DNA from: Rhodopirellula sp. P2
GTDB lineage: Bacteria > Planctomycetota > Planctomycetia > Pirellulales > Pirellulaceae
Direction of reading: 5' to 3'
Assembly: GCF_028768465.1 (NCBI RefSeq)
Contig: NZ_CP118225.1
Span: 5,871,001-5,935,000, forward strand
DNA: 64,000 bases
Each line of letters begins with the position of its first letter. Position 1 is the stretch's first letter. The notes under the pieces are model-generated. The model had not been told where the DNA came from. It made no database searches and worked only from the letters and a program-made list of their open reading frames with translations. This document shows, in pieces, positions 36,537 through 44,769 of this stretch. The position numbers and the translations under genes were made by a program.

Positions 36537-37264
36537 CCAGCCGAATTCTCTTCCGAAGTCAAACGAAAGAACACTTCTTCGAGCGAATGCGAATCCCCAC
36601 CAAACTCCTGGCGAGCCTGCTCGAGCGGACCATGAAACAACACTTCGCCGCGTCGCATCAGCACCAGGTGATCGCAGATGTCATCGACCAATGACAACAG
36701 GTGAGAACTGACCAACACCGTTGCACCATGATCAGCTTGCTCTCGAACCGTTTCTTTGAACCGGCGGATGCTTGGAGGATCGAGCCCCGTCATGGGTTCG
36801 TCCAGCAACAACACGTCGGGCTGCCGCAGGTAAGCGCAGACAATCGCCACCTTTTGCCGCATCCCGCGAGACAAACCTGACGCGACGGTGTCGCGTTTTT
36901 CGGTCAATTCAAATCGCTGGCAGAGTTGTTCGGCCAGCGGTTCCCAGTCCGTCAACCGGTACGCCGAGGCCACAAAACGCAAGTGATCATCGACGGTCAA
37001 CGAATCAAACAACGGTGGGTCGTCGGGCACATAGGCCGTTCGTCGTTTGACCGCCAACGGATCGTCATTCAATGACGCCCCGGCCACATTCAACTCGCCC
37101 GCGGTCGGCGAAAGGATCCCGCACAGCGTTCGAATCGTGGTCGTCTTGCCCGCCCCATTGGGCCCGACCAACGCCGCGACTCGGCCCGCCGGAACACCGA
37201 ACGAAATCGAATCCACCGCCGTGAAGTCGTCGTAGCACTTCGTGAACTGGCGAACTTCAATCAT
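36533..37264 (-). CDS. ABC exporter ATPase (module 2)
   Basis: The 243-residue ATPase has Walker [12 protein letters not shown] (about 35-45), [20 protein letters not shown], signature [16 protein letters not shown], Walker [18 protein letters not shown] and [16 protein letters not shown]. These stretches match module 1 (25629) closely, so the two are paralogues. Its start overlaps the stop of the CrtI-like gene and its stop overlaps the permease start (both ATGA). Confidence 0.93.
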   Translation of the reverse strand: MIEVRQFTKCYDDFTAVDSISFGVPAGRVAALVGPNGAGKTTTIRTLCGILSPTAGELNVAGASLNDDPLAVKRRTAYVPDDPPLFDSLTVDDHLRFVASAYRLTDWEPLAEQLCQRFELTEKRDTVASGLSRGMRQKVAIVCAYLRQPDVLLLDEPMTGLDPPSIRRFKETVREQADHGATVLVSSHLLSLVDDICDHLVLMRRGEVLFHGPLEQARQEFGGDSHSLEEVFFRLTSEENSAG

Positions 37265-38709
37265 ACCGGCGTCGACTCGGCAACCAGGTTTTGATCGACC
37301 TCGTTGCTGACGATGACGCCGTAATTGATTGCTCCCAACCAGCCACTCATGATGATCCCGACGCTGCCCGCGTGGTACATCCCTTTGATCTGTTGCGGCA
37401 AAGACCGGCTGACACCCAGACCTTCAAACTTGGTCCCAAAGCTTGCGCCCATTTCATGCTGCGTGTAATGATGGAACGTCTTCGGCGTTGCCGCTTCCGC
37501 ACGATCGATCTTGTTCCGCACCCCGGGGATGTACTTCTCAAGCGCATCGATCGTCGTCTCAACCAAATCCGCCTTGCTGGCTTCGTACTCCGCTTCGCTC
37601 AAATCAGCCCAGTCCGACCAATTCGCGTTGGTGCTGCTGACGATTGCAAAACGTTCTTTCGCTTTGTGCGGGCGAGTTCGTGGGTAATAGAAACTGAATG
37701 TTCGCGATGTGATGTCTCGACTGAGCAACAGATCTGTGCGGAACTCCTTCGCCGTGCTGGTGAAAAACAAGTCACCACTGGACTCATCAATCTCTTCACC
37801 TGGCTTCAGAGCCATGTAGACCTGCGTGCTGCTGTTGTTCAGTCGCACCGCCTGGGCTTCTTCCACGAAGCTTTTGTCCAGCTTTTCAGTACCCAGCATT
37901 TTCAGAATCGTGGTCCGCAAATTCGCGTTGCTGACCACCGCCCGACACTTGATCGAACGACCGTTCACCTTGACTCCCGAAACACGTGTGCCCTTGATCG
38001 GTGAGTCGGCGACTTCGATTTCTTCGACGGGACAATTGATGCGAATGTCAACACCGTTGGACACAAGCTCCTTCTTCATCCGAGCGACCAAGTCATCGGT
38101 GCCGCCTTCGTAAATGAAGACACCTTTGCTCATGAAGTTGCTGAACACGATCCCATACGTGATCGCGGGATCTTCCAAAGTGGAACCGTTGGCATATGTG
38201 ATCGGCTCCATCAACAACCGGACCACATCGTCCCGTCCGGGAAAGAAACGATCGAACAACTGACGTGTCGTCGTCGCTTGATCGTCGTAAAAATTCATCC
38301 CTCGCGCGGTGTCGAAGAACTCGTTGACCGTGCCGTGTTCGATGCCGAACTTCGTGGTCAACAACTTGGTGAAGTCCTCTCGGTTGAACGTGGTCGTCAG
38401 CGAGAACTGCGGGTTGTCAAACCGAATGTTCTTCAGTTGCACGATTCGGTCGGCGATATCGCGGCTCCAGTATCGCCGACAGGACTTGATCATCCCGTGC
38501 GGGAAACCGTGCAGAGAGACGTCAAACGTGTGCCCGCCGGGACGCAGGAACCAAGTCGCCAATCCGCCGAGCTTGTAGTGCTGTTCCAGCAACAACACCC
38601 GGTGTCCAGCGCGGCCGAGAATGTTGGCCGACGTCATCCCAGCCAATCCGCTGCCGATCACGACCACGTCGTATTCGTCGGCGGCTCCCTTCAAAAAATC
38701 CTTTGCCAT
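37261..38709 (-). CDS. CrtI/phytoene-desaturase-like FAD oxidoreductase
   Basis: The 482-residue flavoprotein has an FAD-binding Rossmann motif [17 protein letters not shown] (15-31) and [20 protein letters not shown], typical of CrtI and carotenoid isomerase-like enzymes. It continues with a phytoene-dehydrogenase-like pattern ([37 protein letters not shown]) and a C-terminal motif [18 protein letters not shown] and [22 protein letters not shown] end. I chose ATG 38709 because the in-frame sequence upstream to 38910 is not protein-like. The likely role is desaturation, isomerisation or saturation of an isoprenoid or retinoid-like substrate. It is coupled to an ABC ATPase by ATGA overlap. The marine Rhodopirellula are pigmented, but no other carotenoid gene is in the window. 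Confidence 0.88.
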   Translation of the reverse strand: MAKDFLKGAADEYDVVVIGSGLAGMTSANILGRAGHRVLLLEQHYKLGGLATWFLRPGGHTFDVSLHGFPHGMIKSCRRYWSRDIADRIVQLKNIRFDNPQFSLTTTFNREDFTKLLTTKFGIEHGTVNEFFDTARGMNFYDDQATTTRQLFDRFFPGRDDVVRLLMEPITYANGSTLEDPAITYGIVFSNFMSKGVFIYEGGTDDLVARMKKELVSNGVDIRINCPVEEIEVADSPIKGTRVSGVKVNGRSIKCRAVVSNANLRTTILKMLGTEKLDKSFVEEAQAVRLNNSSTQVYMALKPGEEIDESSGDLFFTSTAKEFRTDLLLSRDITSRTFSFYYPRTRPHKAKERFAIVSSTNANWSDWADLSEAEYEASKADLVETTIDALEKYIPGVRNKIDRAEAATPKTFHHYTQHEMGASFGTKFEGLGVSRSLPQQIKGMYHAGSVGIIMSGWLGAINYGVIVSNEVDQNLVAESTPV

Positions 38710-38779
38710 GGCTGGGGTCTTTGGTCTCGCGAAAAGCTTGTGAATGGAAATGTTACGGGGGGTGCTGCGGCCAACTGAG

Positions 38780-39460
38780 TCAGCGTGCCACGGGCTGCAA
38801 TTCGGCGTACACACCGATTTGGTCGGTATCAACGGGTTTGTCGCCGGACAACAGCAGCGATTCGTCACCCACCAACCACCGATCGTCCAGTATCCGCAAG
38901 GACTGGCCAATCGGCAACGTGACCATCGAACCCGCCACCCCCGTGGATATCACGTCGTGAGAAGCACGAAAGATCGCTGTGTGAGCCTCGGGCAACGTCG
39001 TGCCCATCCGCCGCACCCCGCCAGAATCTCGCACCAGTGTAGAGATTTTCCAACGTTCGTCGCGGGGATCTTCCGCAATCCGGACCGTGATCACCGATTC
39101 ACCAGGCCGAACCGCGATCATCGAGTACCAATCGGGCTGCGTTTTTCCCTTGGGCAACCAAGTGCTGTAAGCCAACCGGTACTCCCAACCGAGGCTCTCA
39201 GGCACGCGAACGCGAAAAACGGTGGTCAGTGGCTGGTGCGAAGGCGCCCGAATGGCGGCGACCAAATCATCTTCACTCGGAGACAAATACCCCGATTCGG
39301 CCCGCAGTGCCGACAAAGCCGATTCCGCTTTCCGCAACCGCAGAATCGAAACCACATTCCCCAGCACCAACGCGATCATCGTGATCGCGAGCAACAACTG
39401 CCGGAGAGAAAATCGTCCGCGACGGCTTGGCAACGGACGCGGCTCGGAATTCTCATTCAT
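38780..39460 (-). CDS. Membrane-anchored hypothetical protein with FSLRQLLL motif
   Basis: The 226-residue protein begins [15 protein letters not shown] at ATG 39460. The motif [19 protein letters not shown] (17-35) forms a single transmembrane anchor, seen often in planctomycetes. A short coiled coil ([16 protein letters not shown]) follows. The rest looks like an extracytoplasmic beta domain with [12 protein letters not shown] and [16 protein letters not shown]. Family and function are unknown. It lies 70 bases upstream of the CrtI-like gene, on the same strand, so it may be part of the same transcript. Confidence 0.72.
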   Translation of the reverse strand: MNENSEPRPLPSRRGRFSLRQLLLAITMIALVLGNVVSILRLRKAESALSALRAESGYLSPSEDDLVAAIRAPSHQPLTTVFRVRVPESLGWEYRLAYSTWLPKGKTQPDWYSMIAVRPGESVITVRIAEDPRDERWKISTLVRDSGGVRRMGTTLPEAHTAIFRASHDVISTGVAGSMVTLPIGQSLRILDDRWLVGDESLLLSGDKPVDTDQIGVYAELQPVAR

Positions 39461-39981
39461 CAGCGTTGGTGATCGCAGCGGGTTGGAGGGCGAAGAACTG
39501 ACCGTCAGACCGGTTCCAACAGAGTAGCGTTTCGCAAACCCGCCATCAGACACTTCCGAACTGAGTGCCATCCAAAACTGGATCATTCCGGCTCATCCGA
39601 CGGAAGCGTGCGTGGTACCCTGACTTCAGGTTTCTGGAGGGATTTCTCCGATGCCCGAAGTTTGAACAGACCATTTCGAGGCGTTCGAATTGAGTTGCCA
39701 AGTGAAGCGGAAGCAAACTCTGCTGAGGAGCAACTTGTTTCTCAGCAGTGAACACGGCTGAGAATAGGTTGTCACGGGTGTATCGGACGGCTGGCGGTGA
39801 GAACGAGTCGAGTGATTGGGGGGCACGGGGCCTGGGCAATCAGAGACGATCGGCCGCCATTGGCCTCAGGCCTGGAAGGCCGACACAGCCTTTGCCGGGG
39901 TCGTCTGGCCCCGGACTAGGCGGAGATCCGGATAGTCCGTCGCCGACGGACGGCCTCCGTCGGTTACGGCGGTGGTGAGCT
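39461..39981. other. Intergenic region with one dispersed repeat
   Basis: These 521 bases contain no supported gene. A repeat of type GGCCTGGAAGGCCGACACAGC ... TTGCCGGGGTCGTCTGGCCCC lies at about 39868-39917. The same phrase recurs at about 63625-63683 and 63906-63968. Short open frames here have no recognisable motif. Confidence 0.55.
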
Positions 39982-41412
39982 TTACGCCTGCAAGGCTTTC
40001 TTCAACTCGTTGAGCTGCTTGCGTTCGTCGCTTTTTTTGTAGAACGGGTCCAAGGGATAGCAACCGCTGATGATTCCGTTTCGTGGTGCGGTGGTGCAAT
40101 CGCTGAATGTGCGACACACCTTCTTGCGTTGCCACACGGATCCCGCCGTCACATCCGCCGGCAGATCAGGATACGACAACACCATGCGTCCCAAACCGAT
40201 GGAGTCCACCATGCCAGCTTTCACGACGGCTTGCGCCACGTTGGGCAAGTAATCCTGCAAGTAGGTGTACCCCGAACCAATGAAGACCATGTTGGAATGA
40301 CGCTTCTTCATCTCCGCCACCGCTTCGATTTGGCGAGCGACACCGGCCAAAGGATCCTCCGGCGGCGTGTAGCCATCGCTGGGCGGGAAGAACGCGGGGC
40401 GTTGCAGGTGCGGTGTGCTGTAGGGACTTCCCGCCGTCGTGCAAACCATCCGGATGCCAATTTCATGCATCAGGTTAATCAGCTTCGACGTCTCGGTCAT
40501 GTCGATCGTCAATCCGTCTTCGCCTCCACCAAACACCTTGTTGGGTTCGCCGCCGGGCTCCGGCTCACCGACGCGGTCGGGGCCGGGATGATAAGGCAAG
40601 AAATCGAACAAGCTCAAACGCACGCCGATCTTCAGATCGTTCGTGGCCGCTTCGATTCCTGAAACGATATCACGCAAGAAACGCGTTCGATTTTCAAAGC
40701 TGCCGCCAAACTTGCCCGTCCGTTCTCGCCCCGCCAGCAACTCGTGGCCCAAGTAGCCATGGCAGTGTTTGACATCGACGAAACGATACCCAGCCTTTTC
40801 CGCTCGGACTGCGGCCGCGATGAAGTCATCGATCAACGTTGACAATTCGTCATCGCTGAAAATGGCCGAGTCATCCGTGATTTTCACTCGCCGATCCAAG
40901 ACCACGTTTCGCTGCACCGTCCGGGGCTCGGTCACCGATTTAATATTCGGTCGAGCGAACCGCCCCGAGTGCGTCAGTTGCAAGCCGATCAGCAGGTCAT
41001 CACTGCGACCAAAATGCGACTCATGCTCGTCGACCAATTCTTGTCGCAACGAGGCAATCGCCGATAAGTTCTTTTCAGTCAGCAGCAACTGATTCGGGTT
41101 GGCGCGGCCGTCGTGCCGGACCGCCACCGCTTCGCCGCCCCACATCAATTTAGCACCGCTCAACCCAAAGTTCCGCCACCGTCGCCGCGTCAGATCCGTT
41201 GGCAAACCATCGGTGGTTCCGTCCCAGCCTTCCATTGGCAAGATGCACCAGCGGTTCCCGACAGTTTGACCATGGACCTCGAACGATTGAGCGAGCGGAG
41301 ACTCCTCCCCCGATTCGACGTCCGCATCGGACGGCATTGAGATGTGGTTGTCCCGCAAATGCGCAACAAAGTCATCGTGAGTCTTCAGCGAAGCAACGCG
41401 TGGGTAGGCCAT
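39982..41412 (-). CDS. Old-yellow-enzyme-family NADH:flavin oxidoreductase
   Basis: The 476-residue protein is an FMN-dependent barrel. It has WCILPMEGWDGTTDGLPTD at the FMN site, LIGLQLTHSGRFARPN (matching the QLxHxGR motif), VDVKHCHGYLGHELL (the substrate-site H/N pattern) and GSFENRTRFLRDIV (matching GGSxENRxRF). The C-terminal part has SIGLGRMVLSYPDLPADV followed by a cysteine-containing tail. It likely reduces an activated alkene or acts in dienoyl-CoA or similar catabolism. Unlike 2,4-dienoyl-CoA reductases it has no second flavin domain. It begins 164 bases downstream of the DapA-like gene on the same strand. Confidence 0.88.
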   Translation of the reverse strand: MAYPRVASLKTHDDFVAHLRDNHISMPSDADVESGEESPLAQSFEVHGQTVGNRWCILPMEGWDGTTDGLPTDLTRRRWRNFGLSGAKLMWGGEAVAVRHDGRANPNQLLLTEKNLSAIASLRQELVDEHESHFGRSDDLLIGLQLTHSGRFARPNIKSVTEPRTVQRNVVLDRRVKITDDSAIFSDDELSTLIDDFIAAAVRAEKAGYRFVDVKHCHGYLGHELLAGRERTGKFGGSFENRTRFLRDIVSGIEAATNDLKIGVRLSLFDFLPYHPGPDRVGEPEPGGEPNKVFGGGEDGLTIDMTETSKLINLMHEIGIRMVCTTAGSPYSTPHLQRPAFFPPSDGYTPPEDPLAGVARQIEAVAEMKKRHSNMVFIGSGYTYLQDYLPNVAQAVVKAGMVDSIGLGRMVLSYPDLPADVTAGSVWQRKKVCRTFSDCTTAPRNGIISGCYPLDPFYKKSDERKQLNELKKALQA

Positions 41413-41505
41413 GGAAACAATTCAATCGAGAAAAAGTGAGAAGGGTGCCGGATCTTCGCGGCGGTCGTTCCAGCCGACTTCGAGCCGTGGGGCGATCAAT
41501 TCGTT

Positions 41506-41562
41506 TTAGCGGAGTGGCGCAAGCCGCCCGGTGCTTCACCGCAGGGCTCGCGTCCTTCCGCC
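41506..41562. repeat. GC-rich dispersed repeat
   Basis: TTAGCGGAGTGGCGCAAGCC ... GGGCTCGCGTCCTTCCGCC lies between the DapA-like and OYE genes. A clear second copy lies at 43434-43493 in the reverse-neighbour gap. The ends are complementary (GCGGA/TCCGC), so a hairpin is possible. Confidence 0.75.
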
Positions 41563-41576
41563 ATTCAGTTCGAAGT

Positions 41577-42542
41577 TCACAAGTACGCGGCGAGATCCTG
41601 CGAAATCAGGTCCAAGATCGCTTGATCGCTGGCAGGTCGCTCAGGGCTGCCCGGATAAGTCTGACTGCTCGCGATCTTGCCGCGTGAATGCAAGAACATC
41701 GCGGCAGAGTGCTTGTACGCCGGCACGGGGTCACGGAACGCAAACGCGCCGAGGTACTGCAACAAATCGTTCAGCCCGTAAAACCGTGGGTCGTCGTTTT
41801 GCCACATCGCATCGCGAATCGCGAACTCCGCGGGACAAAACGTCGACAGCCCCAGCAGGTAATCGCTGCCATACATCACCATGTCGATGGCCAGGTCATT
41901 GCCGGTCAACACTTTGAAGTCCGGGCGAACACGATCCCGCAATTCCAAACGTTGCCATTCCAAAATTCGATCGAGCGACGAATGCTTGGCTCCCAAGCAG
42001 TTGCCGATCCCCATCAATCGCTCATACAGCGACAACGAGTAGATTTTGCCGAACGGAGCGAACATGGTTCCCAGTTCGAAGGCGTAGAACTGCTCGCATT
42101 CGGACGCGAGTTTCGCATAGGCGTCAAAGATGGAATCGTCGTCACCCCAGGTCAGCCCAAAGGATTGAAACAGAATCGGCGTCCCGTTGTGACGTTGGAC
42201 TTGCTCGATTCCACGGCGATACGCTTCCCCGTTGAAGTCGTCTCCCTCGTGGTCGCCGACAAACACCCCGCCCAAGTACGCACGGTCCTTGGCGATCGCG
42301 GCGGTCAGCGACAAAGCTTCTTCACGAATTTCATCCGAAATCAAATTCGCGTAACCGGTGTCCATGTTGACGGCCGGCGTCAGCCCCGCGTCCAGCGTCG
42401 CCACGACGTGGGATTCAAACCCATCCCAATCAATCTTGCCACCCGGTGCAATCGGCAACAAAATGGCCGACATCCCGGTGATCTTGCGATTGCGGATGGG
42501 TTGTGGAGCGGGCGACGATTTGGGTTCCGTGGTGTTGTTCAT
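41577..42542 (-). CDS. DapA/dihydrodipicolinate-synthase-superfamily lyase
   Basis: The 321-residue protein is an aldolase-type barrel. It begins ITGMSAILLPIAPGGKIDWDGFESHVVATLDAGLTPAVNMDTGY, matching the DapA/NAL entry strand. ICNCLGAKHSSLDR-type sequence (GNCLGAKHSSLDRILEW) carries a lysine that fits the Schiff-base position in this superfamily. The GTG/TTS glycine-threonine motif is replaced by MDTGYANL. Substrate is unknown: sugar acid, dihydrodipicolinate-like or 2-keto acid lyases are possible. It has no signal peptide. Confidence 0.8.
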   Translation of the reverse strand: MNNTTEPKSSPAPQPIRNRKITGMSAILLPIAPGGKIDWDGFESHVVATLDAGLTPAVNMDTGYANLISDEIREEALSLTAAIAKDRAYLGGVFVGDHEGDDFNGEAYRRGIEQVQRHNGTPILFQSFGLTWGDDDSIFDAYAKLASECEQFYAFELGTMFAPFGKIYSLSLYERLMGIGNCLGAKHSSLDRILEWQRLELRDRVRPDFKVLTGNDLAIDMVMYGSDYLLGLSTFCPAEFAIRDAMWQNDDPRFYGLNDLLQYLGAFAFRDPVPAYKHSAAMFLHSRGKIASSQTYPGSPERPASDQAILDLISQDLAAYL

Positions 42543-42626
42543 GGCCGAATCCTAGCGACGACTCACCGCCGCGTCTTGGAAATTCGGGTGAAACCAGGGC
42601 TATGCAATTCGGGCAAATCCCCCGAA

Positions 42627-43091
42627 TCACGCTTTCACTTCGAAAATCGCTTCGATTTCCACTGCAATTCCGCCTGGCAACGCGTTGGTCCCAATGGCAC
42701 TGCGAGCGGCCACGCCCACCTCTTCGCCAAACACATCGCGAAACAATTCGCTGCATCCGTTGATCACAGCAGGTTGGTCTTCAAACGAATCGGTGCACCG
42801 CACCAACCCCAACAATTTGACCAATCGCGAAACCTTGTCGAGTGATCCAAGGTGTTCGCGGAGCGTCGCGAGCATGCCCAAACCGGTCTGGCGAGCGGCG
42901 TCGTAACCAACTTCCACGTCCATGTCCAAACCGAGACGACCAGTGATCAGCGTTTTGTCGCTCTTCAAAGGACCGTGACCTGACAAGTAAACCATGTTGC
43001 CGACCTGCACAATCGGCTTGTAAACGCCCATTGGCTTGGGAGCAGGTGGCAACTCGAGTTTCAGTTCATCAATGCGTGCGTCGTAAGACAT
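42627..43091 (-). CDS. Rid-family (YjgF/YER057c/UK114) protein
   Basis: The 154-residue protein belongs to the Rid superfamily, in the longer subgroup whose N-terminus reads IDELKLELPPAPKPMGVYKP. It has YLSGHGPLKSD, DKVSRLVKLLGLVRC, and the end GVAARSAIGTNALPGGIAVEIEAIFEV, which includes the arginine expected at the active site. Such proteins hydrolyse reactive enamine/imine intermediates or act as related deaminases. It is first of three same-strand genes with the DapA-like lyase and the OYE, though gaps of 84 and 164 bases mean the cluster may not be a single operon. Confidence 0.88.
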   Translation of the reverse strand: MSYDARIDELKLELPPAPKPMGVYKPIVQVGNMVYLSGHGPLKSDKTLITGRLGLDMDVEVGYDAARQTGLGMLATLREHLGSLDKVSRLVKLLGLVRCTDSFEDQPAVINGCSELFRDVFGEEVGVAARSAIGTNALPGGIAVEIEAIFEVKA

Positions 43092-43534
43092 GGATTTCGT
43101 CGTGGGGTCAAAGGGGCAGAGTGGTCAAATTTCAGAATCGAACGCCAGGCATTCGCCCTGCTAAGATGACGAGTCTTCCGCTCCCTTCCAAGATGACGTG
43201 CGGCCAACAATTTCCGACACCCTCGACGATGCTCCCGCGTCGAATCGAGAGAAGCGTCTACCAGAACCATCGTAGGCCAGGTTCCACCTGGCAGGGCAAT
43301 TCGCCGGCAAATATCGGACTGGAGACATCACACTGAAACGCCTTTAACCAAACACGCAACCAGTTAGAGACAACTGTTCGCCTCCTGCTTCCGGGGACCC
43401 TGGCGTCGGAACGCGTGAGCAATAAGTGACGATGTTAGCGGTGCGGCGCAAGCCGCCCGGTGAGGAACCGGAGGGCTCGCGCCCTTCCGCTACGTCACTT
43501 GTGGTTCACGTGGTACTTACGAATTGGCGACGAT
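43092..43534. repeat. Intergenic region with two dispersed repeat types
   Basis: No gene is supported in these 443 bases. The CGTAGGCCAGG type palindrome lies at 43271-43293, and the GCGCAAGCCGCCC type repeat at 43434-43493 (related to 41506-41562). The promoter of the Rid gene presumably lies in the first 150 bases. Confidence 0.65.
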
Positions 43535-44659
43535 TCAGCACTCCTCTTGCGAACCGTGCAGTTCTCGAGGGACGTATTGGCCGGGGCCATCGGTGGAATA
43601 GTGCTGTTCCAGCGCCGCTTCGAACTCTTCCCGTGATCGCAAACGGATGAACGCCATCCGGACGTCTCGATAATTCGGATGGCTCTGCGAATACTTGATG
43701 CAGAATTTCCGCATCAACAACGGTGCTCGCTGGAGCGTGTAAGTCTCCTCACACAACGCGAAATGCTCTCGCATCACAGCAGCTTGTTCCGCGATCGTGG
43801 GCGGCGCGGGCAACGGTTCACCAGCGGCCAACGCTCGCGATTGTTGAAAGATCCACGGGTTGCCGATCGCTCCACGAGCAATCGTGACACCGTCGATCCC
43901 CGTTTGACGCATCATTTCCAAGCCATCTTCGGCAGCAAACAGGTCGCCACTGCCGAGCACCTTCAACCGATCCCCCACGTGCTGCTTGACTTCCTTCAGA
44001 AACGACCAGCGACTGGGACCAACGTAACGTTGGACCACCGTTCGGCCATGCACAGTCACGCCAGCCAAACCAGCGTCAATCGCTCCATCCAAAATTTCGA
44101 AGAACTGTTCGCGTGATTCCGGCGTGTCATCCATGCCACGTCGCATTTTGACCGTCACGGGAATGTGATCCGGCACCACGTCCCGAGTCCGACGCAGAAT
44201 CTCGATTGCGACGGCGGGTTGTGACAGATGGAATCCACCACGGCAGCGGCCCAGCACCTTTTTGACGGGACACCCGAAGTTCACATCGATGACGTCAAAG
44301 CCGGCCTCGACCAACTTCAACGCTCCCGCGGAAAACTGCTCGGGTTCGGCCCCCATCAATTGCCCGCCAACCGGGTGTTCTTCGTCCGCAATGTCCAGGA
44401 AGTGCCGCGTCTTTTCGCGTTTGGTCAGCGACAGCAGGAACTGATCCAGCATCACCTCGCAAATCGTGTAGCTGGCACTGTGCCGCCTCGCGATCACCCG
44501 CATCGGCAAATCGCTGTACCCGGAAAGCGCCGCTTGCACGACGGGGAAGCCAATTCGCACGTTCCCAAGCGACAGTTCATTCCATTCCAACGGAACGGAC
44601 GGTTTGGCTGGGGCAGGCGATTCGCTGCAGACGATTGATTCAGGCGATGGGGAATTCAT
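43535..44659 (-). CDS. dus: tRNA-dihydrouridine synthase
   Basis: The 374-residue FMN enzyme reduces uridines in the tRNA D-loop. Family motifs: VQAALSGYSDLPMRVIARR at the start, QLMGAEPEQFSAGALKLVEAGFDVIDVNFGCPVKKVL (with the catalytic cysteine in GCP), VKMRRGMDDT, GVTVHGRTVVQRYVGPSRW, LGSGDLFAAEDGLEMM and GVTIARGAIGNPWIF. The DusB-like subgroup fits best, but the subtype cannot be fixed. It is divergent from dnaE2 with about 110 bases between. Confidence 0.94.
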   Translation of the reverse strand: MNSPSPESIVCSESPAPAKPSVPLEWNELSLGNVRIGFPVVQAALSGYSDLPMRVIARRHSASYTICEVMLDQFLLSLTKREKTRHFLDIADEEHPVGGQLMGAEPEQFSAGALKLVEAGFDVIDVNFGCPVKKVLGRCRGGFHLSQPAVAIEILRRTRDVVPDHIPVTVKMRRGMDDTPESREQFFEILDGAIDAGLAGVTVHGRTVVQRYVGPSRWSFLKEVKQHVGDRLKVLGSGDLFAAEDGLEMMRQTGIDGVTIARGAIGNPWIFQQSRALAAGEPLPAPPTIAEQAAVMREHFALCEETYTLQRAPLLMRKFCIKYSQSHPNYRDVRMAFIRLRSREEFEAALEQHYSTDGPGQYVPRELHGSQEEC

Positions 44660-44769
44660 GCCCGCAGTTTAGCCCCCGAAACCAAAATCGACGATGGGAA
44701 ATCGGTCGCCTTCGCCCGCGACTCTTGCCAGTGGGCAAATGCTCCCGCATCCGCGACAATTGTCACGCT

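Noticed and set aside
44635-44769. Longer N-terminus for dnaE2
   Set aside because: It overlaps the dus start on the other strand, and the DnaE2 PHP domain begins exactly at 44770.
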